From assembly GCA_019914945.1 (NCBI GenBank), contig CM034105.1:13330001-13394000 (forward strand): a stretch of 64,000 bases of DNA, in the 5' to 3' direction. The position numbers and the translations under genes were made by a program. The notes under the pieces are model-generated. The model was given only the letters and a program-made list of their open reading frames with translations, was not told the origin of the DNA and ran no database searches. Positions 11,301 to 20,395 of this stretch are shown here, piece after piece (position 1 is the stretch's first letter; each line of letters opens with the position of its first letter). The stretch comes from Typha latifolia (taxonomy: Eukaryota > Streptophyta > Magnoliopsida > Poales > Typhaceae).

Positions 11301-11537
11301 CCACCTTCGCTTCAAGAACTCCACATCACCAAATGCAGGAGCATGAAGAGCTTTGTCGTCGCCGCCGGAGATCTACCCAACCTCGCCAGCTTGAGGCTGA
11401 GTAAATGTGCATCCCTAGCATCCCTGCCACTGTCTAACCTCAGAGCACTGAAGAAGTTGACTATTTGGAATTGCCCTGGTATCTTGGCTCTGCCGGATCA
11501 TCTGCCTGAGTCACTTGAGAGAATTTCAATATGGTAG
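8400..11537 (+). CDS. CC-NB-LRR disease-resistance protein (1045 aa), C-terminally shortened
   Basis: This is an intronless cytosolic immune receptor. From ATG 8400 it has an Rx_N coiled coil (about 1-160) with an EDVID-like motif (YEAEDMLDLYKY), then an NB-ARC domain. That domain holds an intact P-loop GIGGAGKST (residues 209-217, Lys215), kinase-2 VLLVLDDVW (about 284-292), RNBS-B KILVTTR, the GLPL variant SPLAAKAVGG, RNBS-D CFSYFSLFPKG and MHD at 499-501. Irregular LRRs follow from about 560. It is the only one of the three with both an unbroken frame and a normal P-loop. It stops with TAG (11535-11537) where receptor 3 has GGG. Codons after the TAG still match the family tail (CPVLEERCRSPNGED), then lose frame by one base, so about 25 residues are missing. 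The effect on function is unknown; the LRR region is essentially complete. Confidence 0.92.
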   Translation: MAEALALQGAKMVASPIISSLLREGFSYLGIGVSTNLRDLEATILPQFQLMIEAAERSNEHRSELEQWLRRLKDALYEAEDMLDLYKYQLLEEKVSDLNTYPTLKPFMKVAQMVNAGLSILSPHKIKLRRSLNKLEEIAAEAKTFRELLGMRTAHDFENRGQPNVMTSISPSKVFGRDEERDEIIDKYLLDQSEASKVGKSYSVVSITGIGGAGKSTLAQLVYNDQRVINHFDIKMWICVSRKLDVFRHTREMVESASKNECSRFENLDVLQSKLIDLIKSNKVLLVLDDVWYDNTVNETEWENLLAPLATAAKKGSKILVTTRIENLPVAFHPKYSMPLRDLEENVIVSLFMHHAFGGAKLIDLHLQKELEDIGKQIVQKLHRSPLAAKAVGGRLSKMLEANFWRAALEQDNLRDTQQVLLWSYQRLDAPLQHCFSYFSLFPKGYSFKAEKIVRLWIAEGFINSSNNNMRLEDIGMSYFGELVSGSFLQLGKYETFSMHDLFHDLAENISKEEYLRIEDDRVKEISPTIRHLYISDGSLLENCMSVNKIENLRTLIIDDYSISSSVIDHLLVATNKFKKLRVLDLSRNSVETLLKSIGDLKHLRYLHLCETEVDELHVVLGKLYHLRVLITPYICGTTLPRRLKNLISLQHFMGDYDALTRIPYIGRRLTSLQILPRFYVKKEKGFDIGQLRNLNELRGSLSIWNLENIEGKDKAVEVNLKNKKYLESLELKWEKDDERECRKDLDREVLKGLQPHPNLTKLTIRGYKSLEFPSWLPLQNLRSLEFYDCTALEDFPPMSDLFPHCQSLKILDLPNLRKLSSLPPSLTELEISSCGSLVFVSKERVEEDTFGGKEKIELILPSTLQSLIIKDCDMTDGALSQSLERLASLKSLELNGISIITTLPSEEVFHRLISLTHLEIYGCRSLKSVGGLYALPSLERLRFHSCPCLELEMVMPAGEGGGRAILPPSLQELHITKCRSMKSFVVAAGDLPNLASLRLSKCASLASLPLSNLRALKKLTIWNCPGILALPDHLPESLERISIW

Positions 11538-11976
11538 TGTCCAGTTTTGGAGGAGCGGTGTCGAAGTCCTAATGGTGAGGACTGCCCAAGATCGCCCGTA
11601 TTCCTAACAGAGAGATATGATCCAAGATGTATGTTTAAAGCTTCTGGTGGTAAGTAAGTTTTCCTCCTCCTTAATTGGTTATTATTTCTCATCAATTTGG
11701 ATTTATCAGTGCCCGTGTTACTGCCGCATATATGCATGGCTTCTCTTATTTTGTTTCTTTTGGTTTACATTGCAATTTGTGTTTCTCTTGCTATCTATTT
11801 GATTCATGATCTTTCTCTACCGATTGATTGTAAAGGATGCATTCAAGGACGCGAAGTACTTTCCAACCGGAAACTATAACAATTTGGCAACATTTTAGGA
11901 TATCCAACTCAATGCTCCACAGCAAATTGCCATTATCAAGTCTAACTTAACCACACTCTTAAAAAAAAGAGAAATA
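11538..11976 (+). other. 3' flank of receptor 2
   Basis: The region contains the former C-terminal codons (11538-11615) and the conserved UTR segment with donor G|GTAAGTAAG at about 11650. The sequence ttgattcatgatctttctct (about 11798) recurs at about 19017 behind receptor 3. The last 130 bp lead into the repeated spacer. No gene seen. Confidence 0.6.
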
Positions 11977-12239
11977 TTTAAGCTAGAAAAGCATCAACAA
12001 TACCATTTCCAGTGATCGAGCTCCTCCGGCAACAACAATCAACCAATTGGACTAACATCAAATGAACTCCAAAAAATACCCAACTTTTACAATCAAGCAA
12101 GTACAAGGAGTAAACCCATCAATTACAATTGGGATTTTACTACATACCAAAGAATCTAAGCTAACTATAGCGATTACATACATCAAAATAACGAGCGAGA
12201 GCGAGAGCGAGAGAGAGAATCAAGATTGGAAACACTCAC

Positions 12240-12267
12240 TGCGCTGCTTTTGAACTCCCGCCTCTCT
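12240..12267 (-). pseudogene. Copy of the minus-strand first exon with its ATG destroyed
   Basis: This is equivalent to the exon at 251-278. The donor context (CGCA|GTGAGTG) and most codons are kept, but the start ATGGAGGCG has become AGAGAGGCG. No downstream exons exist here, because the sequence to the left is the tail of receptor 2. It is an orphan promoter and exon-1 fragment carried along by the duplication. Confidence 0.5.
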
Positions 12268-13850
12268 TTCTTCTTGAGAGGAAAAGGGGTTTTAGGGCTC
12301 GAATTGGGAGTATATGATTCAATGACTTTATTGCCCCTACGCTAATCAAGTAATTACTCGCCTGGTCCGGTTCGACCATGTGTGAAGACCGGGTCGAATT
12401 AATTTCAATATCTAAAAATATTGTATTTATAGTTCTATATATTGAAAATAATATATTTATAATTCTAAATAATTTTAAAAACTGCACACAAAAATAGTCT
12501 GTAAAAGCATTACAATTGTATTTCATCCATTGTTTAGCCATTCTTACCTATATTTTTAGGTTTAATTACATCAAATCATATGACTAGTACAAAATTATTT
12601 ATTTAATTATATTTTTAATTTAATTTTAGAAATGAAATATCTTTACGATAAATAATAAAATAGTTAAATTTAAAAATAACTAGGTAATTTTAAAATAATT
12701 GTGCAACATAGTCGATTCCGAAAAAAAAATCCATCTCTTGAACCATATAAGTTTTACCGGATCACTCGTATTTCCGGCCCAATAATAAAATAAAACAGAT
12801 TTCATATAGTATTAGTGTAATAAATTAAGATCATTAAAGGTCATATCATTAATAATTATTTAAATTTCAATTTTTCATGGGTTTTTGAGAAGGTAATCAA
12901 AATGCAAACTATGCCACTAAGTGCTTAGTTGATCGTATATGAAATTAATTTTTTTTATAAATATATGTAATTATACTAAATCAAAACATGCATTTGTTTA
13001 CAAAACTGTCCTTCCTATGTAATTAAAAAATGTTCTTATCATGTAATACCTATAATTGATTTTGGACCAGACTCGCCTACTCTATTAATTATTTTCAAAT
13101 TTCTCTTGTCTATCACTTGTTATCAGTTTCTAAATACAAGATGAACTTGACAAATAAGTGAGGAGGGGGTGTTTCTAGACTTATTTTTCAATGAAAAGAT
13201 CTTTATTATACTTTATTGAAGTATAATGGAAGAGTTGGCATGCAATGCTGCTGCTATTGCTTGAATGCATTCTTTATGAGGTTTTTCTTTTATATTAAAA
13301 TAAAAGGAGAAATATTATAAGTTGTATTAGGTACCTTTGGACAATGGAATATCCTATGTTATGCTAAGTTATAGAACACTTCATGCACTTATTATTAAGT
13401 ATTTTGAGTTGGGAGTTGTAGATTTACTTCATCTCATGCACCAGTAGTATTGCAATTGAGAAACTGCACAAAATTCCTGCAGTTTGCTAAGTAGTAAAAA
13501 TAAAACTAGTTGATCTCCTTTGGAGATGAAATATAATATAATATGCTGTTTGGCAAATAAAAGTGAGATTTATCCAATCTTTTTGTTTAGAAAGAGGTTA
13601 AAATTTATCTTATTACGTTCTATTTCTCTATTTTATTTTTCACCAGAAAAAGAGCGTAACTATATAAGGGTTAACTTTGAGATTTAGAAAAACTAACATA
13701 AATGTGAAATAAATTTTACTCAAATCTTTGAATTTTATTATACTTACTTAAATCTTATCCAAACCCACTGAATTTTTTCAAATAAATGATTTAGAAAATT
13801 TAAAATTCTAAATCAATTGAATTACAGTTTATTTTAGCTCGTCTAACAAC

Positions 13851-14160
13851 TTTATTCCTTACTAATTAATTTCCTTGTATCTTTGATCAAGAAGGAAGCA
13901 AACATGAGCACAATCTTATTCTCTCTAACAACTTTATTCCTTACTAAGAAGTAACTCCAATAAGAAAGAAGCAAACAAAACTTTATTTCTTGCTATGAAG
14001 CAACGCAAATACGAGGGAAGCAAAGAGTGCACAACTTTATTCTCTCTATGATCTCTAACAACTCTGATTCCTTACTAATTTCAGCTATTGTAATTTATTA
14101 TATGGTTGATTAAGAAAGAAAGGAGCAAAGAATATAGCAACTTTATTCCTTACTAATTCA
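13851..14160 (+). repeat. Promoter minisatellite of receptor 3
   Basis: This is the same unit as at 2455-2800 (ctttattccttactaa ... aagaaagaagcaaacaa), one copy shorter. It sits at the same distance before the start codon. Confidence 0.72.
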
Positions 14161-14316
14161 TACATCATTGGCAACGAATACTCCCTAATACTTTTCGTGC
14201 TCCACTTGCCGTTCCACTCTCTTTAAATCCACCACCTTCTTTTGCATGGTTCTCTCCATCTTTTATCCACATTTCCATCTTCTCAATTCTTTGATTGCTA
14301 GTATTCACCAAATATT

Positions 14317-17300
14317 ATGTCGAACGCATTAGCATTTGAGGGAGCGAAATGGCTGGCATCTACCATCATTAGTAGCCTACTCAAAGAAGGCTTCTCCTAC
14401 CTCGGCGTCAATGTCTCAACTAAGCTACAAGATCTCGAGACCACCATCATTCCCAAGTTTCAGCTTATAATCGAGGCTGTGGAGAGGAGCAATGAGCACA
14501 AGAGCAAGCTAGAGCAATGGCTGAGGAAGCTCAAAGATGCTTTTTACGAGGCGGAGGACGCGGTGGACTTGTATAGATACCAACTCCTTAAGGACGAGGT
14601 GTCTTATCTCAACACTCATCCTACACTCAAACGATTTAAGAAAGTTGCCCGAAAGGTAATTAACGCTAAGCTGTGCGTTTTGTCCCCTCTAAAGATTGAG
14701 CTAAGGAGGCGTCTTAATAAGTTGGACAAGATTGCTAGTGAAGCTGAGAAATTCTTTGAACTCTTAAAAGTGCAAATTGGAGGCGTCACCGCCGCTCCTG
14801 ATTTGGGAATTGGAGGACAACCAAATGTCACCACCTCCCTCCCTCTATCTAAAGTGTTTGGACGAGACAAAGAGCGCGATGAGATAATAGACAAGTATTT
14901 ATTGGACCAATCTGAAGCTTCTGAAGTTGGAAAGTGCTACTCGGTTATTTCCATCGTGGGCATCGGAGGAGCCGATAAGACTACTCTTGCACAATTCATC
15001 TACAATGATCAAAGAGTAGTCGATCATTTTGATATCAAGATGTGGGTTTGCGTGTCCCGCAAGCTTGACGTCTTTAAACAATCAAGGGAGATGGTAGAAT
15101 CTGCTACCAAGAAAGAATGCCCCTATCTTGAGAATCTTGATGCATTGCACAGCAAGCTTATAGATCTAATACAATCAAAGAAAGTGTTGCTTGTATTGGA
15201 TGATGTTTGGTGTGACAAAACTATAAATGAGACAGAATGGGAGAATTTTCTTTCCCCCCTAGTTGCTGCTGCAAAGAAAGGGAGCAAGATCTTAGTGACT
15301 ACAAGAACAGAGAATTTACCGATGGCCTTGCACCCCAAATATAGTATGCCATTGAGGGATCTTGAAGAGGATGCTATTATTTCACTTTTTATGCTTCACG
15401 CTTTTCGTGATGCCAAATTAAGTGACTTGCATCAACAAAAGGAGCTAGAAGATATTGGGAAGCAGATTGTGCAAAAGTTGCATAGATGTCCATTAGCAGT
15501 AAAAGCAGTGGGGGGTCAACTAAGTAAAAGATTAGAAGCCAACTTTTGGAGAGCTACTCTTAATCAAGATAATTTGTGTGACACTAAGCAAGCTCTGTTA
15601 TGGAGTTATCAACGCCTACGTGCTCCCCTACAACGTTGCTTCTCCTATTTCAGCCTATTTCCTAAAGGTACTAATTACGAAGCAAAAAAGATAGTTCGCA
15701 TGTGGATAGCCGAAGGTTTTATCAACTCATCGAACAATAGTATGAGGCTGGAGGACATAGGAAAGAGCTACTTTGATGAGTTAGTATCTGGTTCTTTCTT
15801 ACAACTTGACGAGGAGGATGATACAAACTATTATATGCATGATTTGTTCCATGATTTGGCTGAAAATATTTCAAAAGAAGATTATTTGAGAATAGAAGAT
15901 GATCAGGTAAGAGAAATCCCTCCAACAATTCGGTATCTGTATATTTCGGATGGAAGTTTATGGGAAAATAACAGGAGTTTCATTAAATTAGAAAACCTAC
16001 GTACTCTTATCATTGCTGATGATTCAATTAGCTCTAGTGTCATTGATAAACTTTTGGTAGCAACAAAGAAGTGTCAGAAACTACGTGTTTTAGATCTACC
16101 TTGGACGAGCATAGAAACACTGCCGAAATATATAGGAGATCTAAAGCATCTGCGCTACCTAGATCTTGAAATGACCGGAGTGGGTGAGTTGCCTGTGGTA
16201 TTGGGTAAGCTTTACTATTTACAAGTTCTTATTACTCCTTATTTTGGTGCTACTACTTTACCAAGAAGCCTGAGAAACCTTATCAGTTTGCGGCATTATA
16301 AGGGAGATGATAAAGCACTGACATCATTACCAGATATAGGGAGATTAACTTCTCTTCAAAAATTAGCAAAGTTTTATGTAAAGAAGGAGAAGGGTTATGA
16401 TATAGGTCAGCTAAGGAACATGAACGAGCTCCGAGGATCACTAACCATTTCCTATGTGGAGAATATTGAAGGGAAGGACAAAGCGGTTGAAGCCAATCTC
16501 AAAGATAAAAAACATCTCAGGAGTTTGAAGTTGAAGTGGAAGAATGATGACGAGAGGAATTTGGATAGGAAGGATTTGGATAGGGAGGTTCTCGAGGGCC
16601 TCCGACCACATCCCAATCTAACAAGTTTGTCCATCCATGGCTACACATCTCCCCAGTATCCTGATTGGTTGCTACGACAAGGATGCCTACAGAATCTGAG
16701 GTCTCTCGAGTTTAAGAATTGCACCTCATTGGATGTTCTACCACCCATGGGTGACTTGTTTCCTCATTTCGAGAGTCTGAGAATTTTGGATCTTCCCAAC
16801 TTCAGGAAGTTTTCTTCGCTTCCTTCGTGTCTTAAAGACTTTGAGATATCTTCTTGTGGGTCACTAGTATTCGTTTCAAAGGAAGAGGTAGAGGAGAGAA
16901 GAGAAGATATCTTTGGAGGGAAGGAGAAGATTGAATTGATCTTGCCCTCATCACTTCAAGGTTTAATTATAGACTATTGTGATATCACCGATGGGGCACT
17001 CTCTCAGTCCCTAGAAAGGCTGACTTCTCTTAAATCCTTGGAGTTATCTGACATCAACACAATAACAACCCTTCCATCTGAGGAGATCCTACGTCACCTG
17101 ATTTCACTGACTTGTCTAGAAATTTCTTTCTGCTCTCAGCTTAAATCGGTCGATGGCTTACATGCCCTTCCCTCCTTGGAAAGGCTCAGATTTCACTCTT
17201 GCCCTTGTTTGGAGTTGGAGATGGTGATGCCAACTGGTGAAGGTGGTGGTAGCGGCATCCCTCCACCTTCCCTTCAAAAACTCGACATCACGGGATGCAG

Positions 17301-17586
17301 AAGCATGAAGAGCTTCGCCGTTGGCGGCGGAGATCTACCCAACCTCACCAGCCTTACATTCTGCGATTGTCCATCTCTAGCATCACTGTCATTGTCTCGC
17401 CTCACACCACTCGAGCAGTTGACCATCGGTGATTGCCCTGGTATCTTGGCTCTGTCAGATTATCTGCCCGAGTCACTTTGGAGTATTAGCATATGGGGGT
17501 GCCCAGTCTTGCAGGAGAGGTGCGGAAATCCAAACGGTGAGGACTGGCCCAAGATCGCCCATATTCGTTACAAACTTATTGGCTAG
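14317..17586 (+). CDS. CC-NB-LRR disease-resistance protein (1089 aa) with a mutated P-loop
   Basis: This is the full-length intronless paralogue. Domains in order are Rx_N coiled coil with YEAEDAVDLYRY, NB-ARC, and LRRs from about 570 to the C-terminus (ending HIRYKLIG). Kinase-2 (LLVLDDVW), RNBS-B (KILVTTR), RNBS-D (CFSYFSLFPKG) and MHD (507-509) look normal. The P-loop reads GIGGADKTT: codon 220 (14974-14976) is GAT, Asp, where the family has Gly before the catalytic Lys221. That Gly is nearly invariant in Walker A motifs, so nucleotide binding is expected to suffer. The GLPL block is CPLAVKAVGG. The start is fixed by alignment with the other copies (MSNALAFEGAKW). The LRR region shares 200 identical bases with receptor 1, then switches to a receptor-2-like sequence. 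It may be non-functional, or a partner that does not need ATP binding. Confidence 0.92.
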   Translation: MSNALAFEGAKWLASTIISSLLKEGFSYLGVNVSTKLQDLETTIIPKFQLIIEAVERSNEHKSKLEQWLRKLKDAFYEAEDAVDLYRYQLLKDEVSYLNTHPTLKRFKKVARKVINAKLCVLSPLKIELRRRLNKLDKIASEAEKFFELLKVQIGGVTAAPDLGIGGQPNVTTSLPLSKVFGRDKERDEIIDKYLLDQSEASEVGKCYSVISIVGIGGADKTTLAQFIYNDQRVVDHFDIKMWVCVSRKLDVFKQSREMVESATKKECPYLENLDALHSKLIDLIQSKKVLLVLDDVWCDKTINETEWENFLSPLVAAAKKGSKILVTTRTENLPMALHPKYSMPLRDLEEDAIISLFMLHAFRDAKLSDLHQQKELEDIGKQIVQKLHRCPLAVKAVGGQLSKRLEANFWRATLNQDNLCDTKQALLWSYQRLRAPLQRCFSYFSLFPKGTNYEAKKIVRMWIAEGFINSSNNSMRLEDIGKSYFDELVSGSFLQLDEEDDTNYYMHDLFHDLAENISKEDYLRIEDDQVREIPPTIRYLYISDGSLWENNRSFIKLENLRTLIIADDSISSSVIDKLLVATKKCQKLRVLDLPWTSIETLPKYIGDLKHLRYLDLEMTGVGELPVVLGKLYYLQVLITPYFGATTLPRSLRNLISLRHYKGDDKALTSLPDIGRLTSLQKLAKFYVKKEKGYDIGQLRNMNELRGSLTISYVENIEGKDKAVEANLKDKKHLRSLKLKWKNDDERNLDRKDLDREVLEGLRPHPNLTSLSIHGYTSPQYPDWLLRQGCLQNLRSLEFKNCTSLDVLPPMGDLFPHFESLRILDLPNFRKFSSLPSCLKDFEISSCGSLVFVSKEEVEERREDIFGGKEKIELILPSSLQGLIIDYCDITDGALSQSLERLTSLKSLELSDINTITTLPSEEILRHLISLTCLEISFCSQLKSVDGLHALPSLERLRFHSCPCLELEMVMPTGEGGGSGIPPPSLQKLDITGCRSMKSFAVGGGDLPNLTSLTFCDCPSLASLSLSRLTPLEQLTIGDCPGILALSDYLPESLWSISIWGCPVLQERCGNPNGEDWPKIAHIRYKLIG

Positions 17587-19269
17587 ATCCACGGTGCATG
17601 TTTGAAGCTTGTGCTGGTAACTGAGTTTTCCTCTTCTCATCAATTTGGATCTGTTCGTGCCTGCCTCTGTTACTGCCGCATATATGCACGACCCCTCTTC
17701 TTTTGTCTCTTTTGGTTAATATTGCAATTTATGTTCCTCCTCTTGCTATCTACTTGACTAATCAAATTTACTCTTAAACCCATGTAGATATAGGATTGCC
17801 ATTGAGCATCTCATCGAAATTTTATTAGGAAAATTTAGAAAGATAGATCTAAAGAGCAGTATTAAATAACTTGGCAATCAGCGTATTAAGACAATCATGG
17901 AGATACATCCCTAAAATCCTTAAAAGTTTTATAACTTTTTATCTATTTGGCAAAAATATAGTGCTCTTGATTTGTAACTGCGCCCCATGCATTCCGAATC
18001 TTCGTTCTATTTTTAGACTTATTTTTTCAAGTAAATTAAGTGTCTTTCTTAATGGCAGTTGAAGGTGTCTGCCTCCTATTTGTTTTACAGTTCTCAGCTT
18101 ATTATCCAGGAAGGAAGGTTGCAGCAGTTGTGGAGCGCACCAGAAATTAATGGTTCCATAAGCAGTTGAATAAAAAACTTTAGCTTGATGTCGTGGTTGT
18201 TATGATTTATGATTTATACTCTCCTAAAGTACACTACTAATGGAAGAGTTAGCATGCAATGTTGCTGCTATGTATGGTATGCCAGTGGATTGTTGTAGAA
18301 CTAGAAATAATGGTTGAATGCAAACTGCCTATGAGTAGTACATGCTGCTACGTTTGCCTTTGTAACACATGTTATGTATTTGGTTATCTGTGGACATGCA
18401 ATGGAATAAAACCTTGCTTTGCTATGCTAAGTAGTGGAATTTTGGGTTCACTTATGATTCATAAACTGCACCATTTGGAGATCCTTATATATATTCACAA
18501 TTCAATCACTGAACACAGCCTCCTTCTCTGTTTGGAGTTAGGGATGATGAAGATGATGCTGCCTCTCCTTCTACTACCTTGGCTTCAATTAATGCCATCA
18601 TTCTAAGAACATTACTACTTCTCTATAGTTTGGTAGTTAGATATGAATGAATTCAGTTTCTTTTATTACTCAAAGAGTGTTTGTTATCTATAACATCTCT
18701 CACCCACCTTTTCAGGTGACTCGTTTCTTTGCAAGTCGGCAGGACTGGTTGTCCCTTCACCGACTTTAGACTCTTAAACTGTTATTCAATTCTATTTATT
18801 TTTCATATCATGTCTACCTTATTAATTATAAAAATAATCTCTAAATTGTCATTTCCGTTGGTTATCCATTAGATTTTTTTCGTTAAAAATTTAAAATGTG
18901 ACAGTCACATAATCAATTTTAGATTTATAGAGACCCTTATTATTCACAAATGTAATTTAATCTGTTTATTTATTTTGAAAACTAATGTGGATTTGTTCAT
19001 TTGGAGCTTAACTATTTGATTCATGATCTTTCTCTACGGATGGATTGTAAAGATAGGGCACTTCATTTTGATTTTCTTTCATTAGCCGAGATATATGACT
19101 GCAGTGCCAATCTTTTACTTAAATCCATTTTGGTTTAACATAATCAAAATTTTGATTAGCATAAATCGATTTATTAAAAGGGTGTGTGTTCGTATGACTT
19201 TAGAGTGCAGTGTGATTTTAGGCAAAACCTCACAGGGGTACAATTTATAATTTAATTTGATCACTTTAA
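17587..19269 (+). other. 3' flank of receptor 3 and decayed end of the duplication unit
   Basis: 17587-18350 matches the flank of receptor 1, including a probable 3'-UTR intron (17617-18090). Around 19010-19050 the sequence matches the flank of receptor 2 (ttgattcatgatctttctct). This suggests a fourth receptor once stood between about 18700 and 19010 and was deleted. No intact gene remains. Confidence 0.5.
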
Positions 19270-19570
19270 TAATTTTATAACATTCAATTTTTTTTTAATG
19301 TGTTTTTGAGAACGTAATTAAAATGCAAATTATGCCACTAATCTAAGTGCTTAGATGATCGTATATGAAAATTAAAATTAAAAGAAATAAATACTTATAA
19401 ATATAAATGTAATTATACTAATCAAAACTTCCATTTCTTTAGAAAACACTTAATTAAAATTGTTTTCATACTGCTATATCTATAATTAATTTTGGACCAG
19501 ACTCGCCTACTCTATTATTTATCATCAAATTAATTTCTCCTGTGGTCACTTCTTATCCGTTTCTAAAATA
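19270..19570. repeat. Third, partial copy of the receptor spacer
   Basis: Sequence such as tgtgtttttgagaacgtaat, taagtgcttagatgatcgta and ttggaccagactcgcctac matches 1480-1740 (copy A) and 12880-13130 (copy B) in the same order. The copy breaks off just before the MITE at 19594, and no receptor follows. Confidence 0.75.
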
Positions 19571-19593
19571 AGATCAAGCTTGAATTAAAATAA

Positions 19594-19985
19594 GAAAAAT
19601 TTGCGTATAACACGCTGTCTTTTAATGAAATTATGATTTACACCCTATATTTTCACTATTTACAAATCGAGCTCTATAATTTAGTGAATATGTGCAGAAA
19701 ATACCTTGTCGTTAGATTAGTTAGTTAAACTTAACTAAATCTCTAAGTTAAATTAACTATACTAAAATATTATGAAAATATCCTCAACCAAGTCATACTA
19801 AGGGCATTTTAGTTATTTTACAAATAAGGGCATTTTGGTCATTTTATAAATAAAATATCTCTACTTAACCCAGGGTGTTTTTTGTATATATTCGCTAAAT
19901 CATATGGCTCGATTTGTAAATAATAAAAATATATGGTGTAAACCAAAATTATGTTATAAAGTAAGGTGTTATATACAAATTTCTC
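19594..19985. mobile_element. Non-autonomous MULE-type element (MITE) with long inverted ends
   Basis: The left end GAAAAATTTGCGTATAACAC and the right end, read in reverse, GAGAAATTTGTATATAACAC begin terminal inverted repeats of about 115 bp (19594-19710 and 19870-19985). Both contain ttacaaatcgagc and a tttacacc block. The flanks are ttaaaataa (19585-19593) and tcaaaataa (19986-19994), an 8/9 match. Long inverted ends starting with G plus a 9-bp target duplication are the Mutator-like hallmark. The element is 392 bp and carries no coding region. It separates the spacer fragment from the AGCTCGAGCTT repeat. Confidence 0.82.
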
Positions 19986-19994
19986 TCAAAATAA

Positions 19995-20395
19995 TTTCAA
20001 TTCAAGCTAATTTTAAACTAGTTTGGAGCTCGAGCTTAAATGAGTCGATCAATAAGCAATTTCAATTCGAACCCAATTCAAGCCTAATTCGAGTCTGGTG
20101 AAGTTTGATTTAAATCAAGCTTGAAGACAAGTATGGCATGATTCAACTATAGATTTATAAACATTACAAAAATATAAACTAATAGAAATTTCATGTTACT
20201 CATATATATATTATATATTATTAAATATTATATTAGTATATCGAGTCTTATCAAGCTGAATTTGATCCAAGTCATCTTATGATTAAGCTCAGCCGGAAAT
20301 TAATTTCAAGCCTATTCTGAAGATCAAGCTTGAATCAGCTTATGTTCAAGACCGAGCTCGAGCGAGCTAGATTATTTTGACAGCCTAGTTGTTAG
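19995..20395. repeat. Dispersed repeat rich in AGCTCGAGCTT-type motifs
   Basis: Motifs such as gagctcgagctt, caagcttgaa and ttcaagc recur in both orientations (for example about 20028, 20112, 20325, 20354). The right end read in reverse, GGCTGTCAAAATAATC, resembles the end of common plant hAT-like or unclassified MITEs. Exact boundaries cannot be set by eye. Confidence 0.4.

Larger units (their letters stand above)
11977..14316. repeat. Duplicated spacer, copy B (upstream of receptor 3)
   Basis: This matches 1-2960 along its length. It lacks the 450-bp block of copy A and carries one promoter minisatellite unit fewer. Position 11977 corresponds to base 1. It ends directly at the ATG of receptor 3. 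The only gene-like feature inside is the broken first exon near 12240-12267. Otherwise it is AT-rich spacer. Confidence 0.9.

Noticed and set aside
18259..18606. 115-codon frame after receptor 3
   Set aside because: It starts inside the shared 3' flank, and the equivalent place behind receptor 1 has no such frame, so it is chance.
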